From Clostridioides sp. (GTDB lineage Bacteria; Bacillota; Clostridia; Peptostreptococcales; Peptostreptococcaceae), in the NCBI GenBank assembly GCA_031272305.1, contig JAISUA010000186.1:1-8050 (forward strand): a stretch of 8,050 nt of DNA, given 5' to 3'. Positions within the stretch are counted from its first letter, which is position 1; each line of letters starts with the position of its first letter. The translations under genes and the position numbers were made by a program. Shown here piece after piece: positions 1-5,620 of this stretch. The notes beneath the pieces were generated by a model that worked only from the letters and a program-made list of their open reading frames with translations, was not told the origin of the DNA and made no database searches.

Positions 1-487
1 TTATAAAAACATATATTTAAATAAAAAAATCTTCTTGTAACAAATTTTTAATAACTGAAAATGATAATATCAATATTTTGGTATAAACTTTTATTTTTAC
101 TAAAGTTCAAGTATTTCCAAAGTCTTACATACACTTTACAAAAACATTTCACTATCTTGAAAATTATTTTTATAATAAAATCTTACTACAGCATAACTCT
201 ATTATACTTCTTTATTTATTCAATGTAAAAACTTTATTTTTATTTACAGCAAATATTTTTCATTTGAAATTTATTTTTTATAAATTTTATTTTATTATCC
301 TAAATTATAATTTTATGAATATAAATATACTATATCTATGTTTATATAAAAACACAACTATTTAATAAATTTCAATCATATAGTTTATATAAAACACAGC
401 TATTTAATAAATTTCAATCATAGACTAAATATATTATACTTATGTTTATACGAAATTCATCTGTTGAATTATTAACATAATCGTAAA
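1..487. other. Gene-free, extremely AT-rich upstream region
   Basis: I see no credible coding region on either strand. Composition is extreme: only 7 G/C in the first 60 bases and 11 in the next 60. The stretch contains a tandem repeat (340-422) and one A/T-only inverted repeat, AAATTTAT at 267-274 paired with ATAAATTT at 280-287. That stem is too weak to call a terminator with confidence. The last 25 bases lead into the sleC promoter. The region probably separates sleC from a gene outside the window. Confidence 0.6.
340..422. repeat. Tandem direct repeat, two copies of about 41 bp
   Basis: Copy 1 (340-380) and copy 2 (383-422) are nearly identical. They differ by one A in an A-run and by one A/G change, with a two-base junction between them. 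Both end in the same block, TATTTAATAAATTTCAATCA followed by TA. The start of the unit (ATGTTTATA) occurs again, degenerated, at about 442-450, so a third decayed copy may exist. The repeat ends about 40 bp before the putative sleC promoter and could be regulatory or simply a slippage product. Confidence 0.75.
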
Positions 488-494
488 CATACTG
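465..494 (+). promoter_or_regulatory. Putative sporulation sigma (sigma-G-like) promoter of sleC
   Basis: TGAATT (465-470) and CATACTG (488-494) are separated by exactly 17 bases. The Bacillus forespore sigma-G consensus is close to TGAATA, 17-18 bases, CATACTA, so the match is 5/6 and 6/7. A CATA-type -10 is shared by sigma-E, sigma-G and sigma-K, so the particular sporulation sigma is uncertain. Transcription would start near 500, leaving a leader of about 20 nt before the sleC ribosome binding site. Assignment rests on sequence match and on the spore function of the gene. Confidence 0.5.
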
Positions 495-509
495 TTCTAT
501 ATTTATATG

Positions 510-515
510 AAAGGA
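510..515 (+). promoter_or_regulatory. Ribosome binding site that sets the sleC start
   Basis: The sequence GAAAGGATGG contains AAAGGA at 510-515. Spacing to the ATG at 524 is 8 nt. The alternative ATG at 515 begins within this same purine block and would have no usable site upstream, so 524 is the likely start. Confidence 0.75.
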
Positions 516-523
516 TGGATTAT

Positions 524-1795
524 ATGCAAGAATCTTACCTAACTGTAAGTTTGATTGATTCAACAAATGCAAGACCTATCACAAATGCTAAAGTAAACAT
601 TTATACTTATGATACTTCAAATGGAGCTGAACTTGTATACAACAATTTACCTACTAACATCTCTGGTCAAGTAGTAAGAATACTTCTGAGTGCACCAGAT
701 ATAGGTTATTCAGAAGAACCTTCAAATGTAAAACCATACAGTCAATATACTGTAGAAGCTATTGCTGAAGGATATGAGACTGCTCTAATCGAAGGAATTC
801 AAATGTTTCCTCTCGAAGAATCAAGACAAGAAATAAAAATGGTTCCTTTAAATAGAAATAAACGAAGTTCTTTTTTAAGACAAAATGATATTATATCTAT
901 TATTGGCGAGCACACTTTGTGGGGATCTTATCCTGCAAAAATACCTGAAAGTGATTTGAAAGAACTGCCTCCCCCAACAGGTTTTGTAGTTCTTGATAAT
1001 CCTGTAGTTCCTGAATATATCGTTGTACATGATGGTTCTCCAGATGATTCAACCGCTCCAAATTATTGGGTTGAATATAAAGAGTATATCAAAAACGTAG
1101 CTTCATCAGAAATATATTCAACTTGGCCTATAGAAACAATTTATGCAAATGTAGTAGCAATAATATCATTTACTTTGAATCGTGTATTCACAGAATGGTA
1201 TAGAAGTAAAGGTTACGACTTCACGATAACATCTTCAACTGCAGTCGATCATAAATTTATTTATAATAGGAATTTATTTACTTCTATAAATGTTGTAGTA
1301 GATGATATTTTCAACACTTATATAAAAAGACCTCCTACATCTAGACAGCCACTATTATCTCAATACTGTGACGGACAAAAAGTACAGTGTCCAAACCAAA
1401 TGACACAATGGGGAAGTAAATATCTTGGAGATCAAGGCTATAGTTGGCAAGATATTTTATATTACTATTATGGTGACAATCTTGCTTTCCCTGAAGCAGC
1501 TATTGTGTCAGGTGTACCTGCATCTTATCCAGGATATACACTTCAAATGGGCACATCAGGTCAATATGTAAGAACAATACAAAATCAGTTAAATGTAATA
1601 GCTAATACTTACTCAGCTATACCAAAAAATCAAGAAGATGGAATATACGGAACAAATACTTTTAATGCAACAAAAAAATTCCAGGAAATTTTTGGTCTTC
1701 CTCAAACAGGTATAGTTGACTTCAAAACTTGGTATGAAATTTCAAGATTATACGTCGCTGTAACAAAAATAGCTTCTTTAAATCCAGTAATCTAA
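524..1795 (+). CDS. sleC: Spore cortex-lytic enzyme, SleC-type (pro-enzyme)
   Basis: This germination enzyme degrades spore cortex peptidoglycan. In clostridia it is stored as a zymogen that Csp proteases cleave. The 423-residue product has the family layout: an N-terminal pro-region (about 1-115, beginning MQESYLTVSLID), a linker with EHTLWGSYPAKIPE (129-142) and PPPTGFVV (149-156), a SpoIID/LytB-like lytic transglycosylase domain (about 163-330, with IKNVASSEIY, FTLNRVFTEWYR and QYCDGQKVQCPNQMTQWGSK), and a C-terminal peptidoglycan-binding domain (about 339-410). Length is normal for the family (roughly 420-440). I prefer the ATG at 524 to the in-frame ATG at 515. AAAGGA at 510-515 lies 8 nt before 524, whereas the 515 ATG overlaps that site, and SleC homologues start with MQ-type sequences. 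No signal peptide is seen, as expected for a forming-spore protein. The csp genes are not in this window. A SleC paralogue with another lytic role is possible. Confidence 0.88.
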   Translation: MQESYLTVSLIDSTNARPITNAKVNIYTYDTSNGAELVYNNLPTNISGQVVRILLSAPDIGYSEEPSNVKPYSQYTVEAIAEGYETALIEGIQMFPLEESRQEIKMVPLNRNKRSSFLRQNDIISIIGEHTLWGSYPAKIPESDLKELPPPTGFVVLDNPVVPEYIVVHDGSPDDSTAPNYWVEYKEYIKNVASSEIYSTWPIETIYANVVAIISFTLNRVFTEWYRSKGYDFTITSSTAVDHKFIYNRNLFTSINVVVDDIFNTYIKRPPTSRQPLLSQYCDGQKVQCPNQMTQWGSKYLGDQGYSWQDILYYYYGDNLAFPEAAIVSGVPASYPGYTLQMGTSGQYVRTIQNQLNVIANTYSAIPKNQEDGIYGTNTFNATKKFQEIFGLPQTGIVDFKTWYEISRLYVAVTKIASLNPVI

Positions 1796-1818
1796 TTTTT
1801 ATATAAGATTCAATATTA

Positions 1819-1897
1819 TATAGTGTAAAATATTTTGTGTAAATTCCATTATGATAAGTATATCTGATAGAATTTACACAAAAATATTGACACTGTA
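1819..1897. mobile_element. Inverted-repeat element 1 (MITE-like), also likely sleC terminator
   Basis: Arms at 1822-1846 and 1870-1894 are inverted repeats of 25 bases with about 21 matches. Both carry TTTGTGTAAATTC on the inner side and AGTGT at the outer end. Pairing extends outward by three more positions, one of them a G-T wobble. The loop is 23 bases. The arm consensus is shared with a second element at 4010-4105, so this is a repeated element and not a private hairpin. Seven T residues (1898-1904) follow the right arm directly, so in RNA from sleC it could work as an intrinsic terminator although the stem is AT-rich. No clear target-site duplication is visible here, so this may be the older copy. 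Confidence 0.6.
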
Positions 1898-1979
1898 TTT
1901 TTTTATTATCAAACTAATATACAAAGAAATTTTTCTCTTATTTTAAGTGCAAGTTTCTCTTGAATTTTTTACAAAGTTT

Positions 1980-2003
1980 TTATTATATATTTTTATATAA
2001 TAA
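1980..2003 (-). other. A/T-only hairpin downstream of the DUF3298 gene
   Basis: A perfect 10-bp inverted repeat (TTATTATATA at 1980-1989, TATATAATAA at 1994-2003) with a TTTT loop lies 13 bases past the stop of the minus-strand gene. It contains no G/C pair, and no U-tract follows in the minus direction, so a terminator role is doubtful. Confidence 0.3.
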
Positions 2004-2016
2004 GTACATCATATAT

Positions 2017-2931
2017 CTACCAATTTATTTGTGTGTATTCTGGTTTCATTATTGATTTTAACGAGTTTTTATTTATTGCAAATTCAGGTATTCCTCCTAC
2101 ATATGGTGCTATTTCGTACAAATCAAAATATATAACTATACTATCATTACTCAAATAAAATTTTTGTTCTTTGTTGATAGTTTTGAATGTATAAGGTTCA
2201 TAATTTTTGCCTTCTTCTTTCTTCTTTTCTTCTATCTTGGAACTTATGATTGAATTTATATCCTCAACATAGTTGATTCCATCTTTAAAAAAATCTTTTA
2301 GCTTGATTTCTTTAGAATTTTTTATATCATAATTGTATGATTTATCTTCATAGTATCCATGAGCTCCACCTGCATATACATAATATCTTATCTTTATACT
2401 AAGAAAATTTTCATCATTGTTCTCAAGAACATAGTCTGCTGTAATTTTATACTTCACATCTTCTGACTGCAAATCAAAATAACTTTTTACAGCTGATTTA
2501 TGATTTTGTGTATAAAAATTTTTAATATCTCCTTCAATTTGTGAATTAATTAGTTTCTCAATTTTTTTGTCTGAATTAAGTACAACAGGAAATACGAACT
2601 CTCCATTCATATACTTATCTATTTTAACAACGGATTGCTTACTTATAACTGATTTTGTAGATTCTTTATTTGTAATTGATTTTGCAAGATTTTCTTCCAA
2701 ACTTGATTTCATAGATATTTCTTCTAATGCACTGACTTCTTTATCTTTATACGAGCTTGAAAATACAGATATTTTCGAAGAATCATCTGCAATACTATTT
2801 TTATTTATATCAATTTTTTCTGAAGTATAACTTTTTTTATTTATATCATTTTTTTCTGAAGTATAATATAATGTACCTATAAGAACAATACTAACTACAA
2901 CCCAAAAAATTTTACATACTTTTAACTTCAT
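2017..2931 (-). CDS. Membrane-anchored DUF3298 (PdaC/RsiV-like) surface protein
   Basis: This is a 304-residue protein with a short basic N-terminus, one hydrophobic anchor or uncleaved signal (about 8-23, IFWVVVSIVLIGTLYY), a low-complexity Ser/Lys/Glu linker to about 100, and a folded C-terminal part. The C-terminal part carries features of DUF4163/DUF3298: an AGGAHGYY motif (187-194) and, near the end, IVIYFDLYEIAPYVGGIPEF (265-284), a strong signature of DUF3298. The same fold occurs outside the membrane in the anti-sigma factor RsiV, where it senses lysozyme, and beside the deacetylase domain in PdaC. Here no deacetylase domain and no neighbouring sigma-factor gene are seen, so the exact role is unknown. 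The linker directly after the membrane segment contains a 12-residue tandem repeat (23-34 and 35-46). The start is an ATG with AGGAGG 6 nt upstream. The gene converges on sleC. Confidence 0.8.
   Translation of the reverse strand: MKLKVCKIFWVVVSIVLIGTLYYTSEKNDINKKSYTSEKIDINKNSIADDSSKISVFSSSYKDKEVSALEEISMKSSLEENLAKSITNKESTKSVISKQSVVKIDKYMNGEFVFPVVLNSDKKIEKLINSQIEGDIKNFYTQNHKSAVKSYFDLQSEDVKYKITADYVLENNDENFLSIKIRYYVYAGGAHGYYEDKSYNYDIKNSKEIKLKDFFKDGINYVEDINSIISSKIEEKKKEEGKNYEPYTFKTINKEQKFYLSNDSIVIYFDLYEIAPYVGGIPEFAINKNSLKSIMKPEYTQINW
2795..2866 (-). repeat. 36-bp in-frame tandem duplication in the DUF3298 gene
   Basis: The blocks 2795-2830 and 2831-2866 are identical at 34 of 36 positions and directly adjacent. 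They encode YTSEKNDINKKS followed by YTSEKIDINKNS. The unit is a multiple of three, so the reading frame is kept. Both base differences change an amino acid. It lengthens the flexible stalk just outside the membrane anchor. Confidence 0.92.
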
Positions 2932-3085
2932 TTTTAACCTCCTATATAATTTTGTATCTCATTGTCTGATTTGATTTTATCTACAATATTATTCTTAGGT
3001 TAAACAAATGATTTTATCCTCAAAAAATTTCTTTTTTCGATTTTATATATGTTAATAATATGTAAAAAACACTTTTTAGTAAAAA

Positions 3086-3122
3086 ATTTGAATTAAAGGA
3101 GTCTTGTTACGAAAATTCAAAT
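3086..3122. promoter_or_regulatory. 9-bp inverted repeat upstream of the omega-amidase gene
   Basis: ATTTGAATT (3086-3094) is perfectly mirrored by AATTCAAAT (3114-3122), with a 19-base spacer that contains a GGAG. It lies just upstream of the putative -35 of the omega-amidase promoter, and a related block, TTTTGAAATT, follows at about 3129-3138. It could be an operator or a hairpin in a longer transcript. No known protein site is recognised. Confidence 0.35.
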
Positions 3123-3130
3123 CATAAGTT

Positions 3131-3159
3131 TTGAAATTTATACTCTAAATGATTAGTAT
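3131..3159 (+). promoter_or_regulatory. Putative sigma-A promoter of the omega-amidase gene
   Basis: TTGAAA (3131-3136) and TAGTAT (3154-3159) are separated by 17 bases. The -35 matches the consensus at 4/6 including TTG, and the -10 is moderate. Transcription would begin near 3166, about 25 nt before the ATG. The AT-rich setting makes chance matches common. Confidence 0.4.
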
Positions 3160-3191
3160 AAAAAATTTAAAATATAAAAAGGAGCACTATT

Positions 3192-4004
3192 ATGAAAAAA
3201 TTCAAAATCGCTGTATGCCAAATTCATACTACAGATAATAAATCTGAAAATATCAAACACTCTATTGATATGATAGAAACTGCTTCAAAAGAACATCCTC
3301 AAATTATCGTACTTCCTGAAATGTTCAACTGTCCTTACGAAAATAAATATTTTCCACAATTTGCAGAAGAATACTCTGGAGAAACTACTACTTCTATTTC
3401 AAAAATAGCAAAAAAATTAAATACTTACATAGTTGCTGGAAGTATTCCTGAATATGAAAACGAAAAAATCTACAATACTTGTTACGTTTTCGATAGAAAT
3501 GGAGAACTTATTGGCAAACACAGAAAAGCACATCTATTTGATATAGATGTAAAAGACAAAATTTATTTCAAAGAATCAGATACTTTGACTGCAGGTGATA
3601 ACGTCACTGTCATAGATACTGACCTTGGAAAAATCGGAATTGCAATATGCTATGATATAAGATTTCCAGAGCTTTCAAGAAAAATGGCTTTAGAGGGAGC
3701 AAAAATAATCATACTTCCAGCAGCATTCAATATGACTACTGGACCAGCTCATTGGGAACTTTCTATTCGAATGAGAGCCTTGGATAATCAAGTTTTCTTT
3801 GTTGGAGCTGCTCCTGCTAGAGATGAAAATTCTTCATACGTTGCATTTGGAAATTCGAGAATAGCTGATCCTTGGGGTAAAATAATCGCACAAGCAGATG
3901 AAAAAGAATGTATTATGTACGGAGAAATAGATATGAATTTATTGGACAAAATAAGAGAAGAACTTCCACTTTTAAAACATAGACGTCCTTCTCTTTACAA
4001 ATAA
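3192..4004 (+). CDS. Omega-amidase, Nit2-family carbon-nitrogen hydrolase
   Basis: This is a 270-residue nitrilase-superfamily amidohydrolase of the Nit2 branch. It is expected to hydrolyse 2-oxoglutaramate and 2-oxosuccinamate, the products of glutamine and asparagine transamination, to 2-oxoglutarate or oxaloacetate plus ammonia in the cytosol. The catalytic triad is visible: Glu43 in LPEMF, Lys112 in GKHRKAHLFD, and Cys153 in ICYDIRFPE. These numbers coincide with those I recall for human NIT2. Further Nit2-like stretches are AAFNMTTGPAHWEL (172-185), RMRALDNQVFF and SRIADPWGKI. Length is normal and no signal peptide is present. AAGGAG lies 7 nt before the ATG. The gene stands alone on the plus strand. 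Its stop codon is overlapped by the left flanking repeat of inverted-repeat element 2. The related deaminated-glutathione amidase (Nit1) is a less likely identity. Confidence 0.88.
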   Translation: MKKFKIAVCQIHTTDNKSENIKHSIDMIETASKEHPQIIVLPEMFNCPYENKYFPQFAEEYSGETTTSISKIAKKLNTYIVAGSIPEYENEKIYNTCYVFDRNGELIGKHRKAHLFDIDVKDKIYFKESDTLTAGDNVTVIDTDLGKIGIAICYDIRFPELSRKMALEGAKIIILPAAFNMTTGPAHWELSIRMRALDNQVFFVGAAPARDENSSYVAFGNSRIADPWGKIIAQADEKECIMYGEIDMNLLDKIREELPLLKHRRPSLYK

Positions 4005-4009
4005 ATTTA
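4001..4009. repeat. Left putative target-site duplication of element 2
   Basis: ATAAATTTA, overlapping the TAA stop (4002-4004) of the omega-amidase gene. It matches the right flank at 8 of 9 positions. Confidence 0.5.
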
Positions 4010-4105
4010 ATAGTGTAAATGTTTGTGTAAACTTCTTGTCAATATTTTAAAAACTTGTATTTGTATAATTAAAATAAAAGTTTACACAAAAATATTTACA
4101 CTGTC
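4010..4105. mobile_element. Inverted-repeat element 2 (MITE-like) with target-site duplication
   Basis: The arms are 4012-4034 (AGTGTAAATG, then TTTGTGTAAACTT) and 4078-4102 (reverse complement AGTGTAAATATT, then TTTGTGTAAACTT). They match almost perfectly apart from a two-base length difference, and they share their consensus with element 1. The interior (4035-4077) is AT-rich and non-coding. Flanks are ATAAATTTA (4001-4009) and ATAAATCTA (4106-4114), identical at 8 of 9 positions, which looks like a target-site duplication. The 8-9 bp duplication and TTGTGTAAA-containing ends recall IS256/mutator-type elements, so a non-autonomous derivative is a reasonable inference. It may also end transcription from both convergent genes, but no U-tract follows on the plus strand. 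Confidence 0.62.
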
Positions 4106-4114
4106 ATAAATCTA
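4106..4114. repeat. Right putative target-site duplication of element 2
   Basis: ATAAATCTA, directly abutting the stop codon (4115-4117) of the minus-strand regulator. It differs from the left copy by one T/C change. Confidence 0.5.
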
Positions 4115-5398
4115 TTAAAATTTCATTTCAAATAGTATTCTTGGTCTTCCAACGCAGTTATCGCTCTTTTTGTCGTATACTCTAGCATATCCACCATCTA
4201 CTAATTTATTTATTATTCTACTTGCACTTCTTTCGCTCATATTCAAATAATCTGCTAATTCTCTAGAATCGTAGATTTTATTTTGTTTAATATTATTTAT
4301 TGAAATAATTCTAGCTATATATTCAAATCTAACCTTAGTTTTTTTGCATATCTCAAGTATCTTCTCATCTTTAGAAATCAAACTGTAGTGAAGTTCTTTT
4401 TCTGATTTCAAAGGTCCTTTCAAATTTTCTTTTTCATCAATTAAGTAAATATCATTTCCTTTTGATTCTTCACTTTTTTTGAGAGAGTTGTAAGCATTTG
4501 ATTCAGCTTGATACGCTGTATATCCTATTCCTATTCCAGCATATAAAATAAATCCTACAGACTCTGTATACTTTTTCAGATCAAACAACACTCTATAATT
4601 TTTATCACTTTCTGCAACACCTTTATTTAAAAATATTACATATTCTCTACTACCAAATCTGAATATAGAGCCATTTATTTCTTTGATATACTCTATTATC
4701 TTAAGTTCTATCTCTGATAATTTCATCATATCAGAATAATATTGTTCCGTTTCTTTTTTCTTTTTTGTGAACCTCAAAATTTCTAGTGCTAATTGAGAAT
4801 TTTTAGCTCTATTCAACTTATATCTATGTTTAATATAATTGTAACTATTTTTTATTGAAGGAACAGTAGCTTCAATACTAAAAACAGGATAACCTAATTT
4901 CTTTAAATAATTATACACATCATCTATCCCTGTAAATATTATATCTATTTTTTTATTTTTATAAAGTGATATGTGCCAATTTGCATATTCTTCGATAGAT
5001 ATATTTGTATCCGTTCTCATATAAACTCTATTTCTATCTATTTTTAATTCCTTCAGTGTATCTATAACTTCTTGTTCTTCTATAGTATCTATACTAAATT
5101 TATCGAAATCTTTTCCTAAATCTTTTACTTCCCATAAAGCTTTAATTAAACTGAAACTACCCCTTTTTACTGTAGAATAAGGTTTTCCTAAATCGAATTC
5201 TTTTTTGACTAATTCGCAAACCTCAAAACCTGTAAATATAAATACATCACAATTTCTGTCGCATTCATTCATAACCTCAAGCAATTTTTCTGTTCTTTCT
5301 AAAATATACAATTTTATTATGAGTTGAGGTTCTACTTCTTGTAAACATTTTTTGATTTTTATGCACGAATCTTCCGCTCCGATAACTCCTATAATCAA
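4115..5398 (-). CDS. Sensor-type transcriptional regulator: GGDEF-like domain plus winged helix
   Basis: I cannot assign a named family. The 427-residue protein divides into three parts. Residues 1 to about 200 form alternating strands and helices with repeated lobes (MIIGVIGAED at the start, DVFIFTG at 51-57, IDIIFTG at 151-157), resembling a PrpR-N or periplasmic-binding-type sensor. Residues about 220-325 resemble a decayed GGDEF or nucleotide-cyclase-like domain: FGSREYVIF (248-256) sits where GGDEF is expected, followed by AGIGIGYTAYQAESNAYNSL (287-306) and GNDIYLID. The GGDEF residues are lost, so diguanylate synthesis is unlikely and ligand sensing is more plausible. Residues about 374-427 are a winged helix (SRELADYLNMSERSASRIIN, then GYARVY and GRPRILFE). 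There is no membrane segment. The start codon is TTG, with GGAGG 7 nt upstream. It lies behind a CapA-permease operon on the same strand, so control of that operon is likely but inferred. Confidence 0.7.
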   Translation of the reverse strand: MIIGVIGAEDSCIKIKKCLQEVEPQLIIKLYILERTEKLLEVMNECDRNCDVFIFTGFEVCELVKKEFDLGKPYSTVKRGSFSLIKALWEVKDLGKDFDKFSIDTIEEQEVIDTLKELKIDRNRVYMRTDTNISIEEYANWHISLYKNKKIDIIFTGIDDVYNYLKKLGYPVFSIEATVPSIKNSYNYIKHRYKLNRAKNSQLALEILRFTKKKKETEQYYSDMMKLSEIELKIIEYIKEINGSIFRFGSREYVIFLNKGVAESDKNYRVLFDLKKYTESVGFILYAGIGIGYTAYQAESNAYNSLKKSEESKGNDIYLIDEKENLKGPLKSEKELHYSLISKDEKILEICKKTKVRFEYIARIISINNIKQNKIYDSRELADYLNMSERSASRIINKLVDGGYARVYDKKSDNCVGRPRILFEMKF

Positions 5399-5405
5399 AA
5401 CAATA

Positions 5406-5410
5406 CCTCC
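5406..5410 (-). promoter_or_regulatory. Ribosome binding site supporting a TTG start
   Basis: GGAGG on the minus strand (5410-5406) lies 7 nt upstream of TTG at 5398-5396, and no ATG is available nearby in frame. The product then begins (f)MIIGVIG, a natural first beta strand. Confidence 0.75.
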
Positions 5411-5478
5411 AGTACAAAAATTTATATGACAATTACTTTAATTTAGATGTAATCTCATAAATTTTAGATGACTACTTT

Positions 5479-5507
5479 ATATTATCATATGAAATAATAA
5501 AAAACAA
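5479..5507 (-). promoter_or_regulatory. Putative sigma-A promoter with extended -10 for the regulator gene
   Basis: On the minus strand, TTGTTT (5507-5502) is followed after 17 bases by TAATAT (5484-5479). TG one base before it gives an extended -10 of the form TGATAATAT. Transcription would start near 5472, giving a leader of about 70 nt. This implies that the regulator can be expressed apart from the CapA-permease unit. Confidence 0.55.
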
Positions 5508-5620
5508 GAAGTATTAGATTGTCTTAATTTAAACAAAGCTTATTGTTTTCACTACTATAATCTCTATTAATAGTTTAATATTATTCTTTCCATTATTATA
5601 ATATCGATTAATCTTTAAAA

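Noticed and set aside
340..422. CRISPR array
   Set aside because: The repeats are directly tandem with no unique spacers and no cas genes nearby.
515..517. ATG at 515 as start of sleC
   Set aside because: It overlaps the purine-rich ribosome binding site that is correctly spaced for the ATG at 524.
2567..2830. 87-residue open frame on the plus strand
   Set aside because: It lies wholly inside the minus-strand DUF3298 gene, has no ribosome binding site or recognisable domain, and arises from the low-complexity linker and its repeat.
2950..3030. Sigma-A promoter for the DUF3298 gene
   Set aside because: Candidates such as TTGTTT with TAGATA at 18 bases on the minus strand are too poor to list against this AT-rich background.
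3103..3126. Tiny leader reading frame starting TTG after AAAGGAG
   Set aside because: It is seven codons long with a 4-nt spacing and lies upstream of the putative omega-amidase promoter. There is no sign that it is translated.
5531..5548. AAACAA/TTGTTT hairpin as terminator of the permease
   Set aside because: The stem is only 6 bp with one G/C pair, lies about 70 bp past the stop, and has no U-tract in the minus direction.
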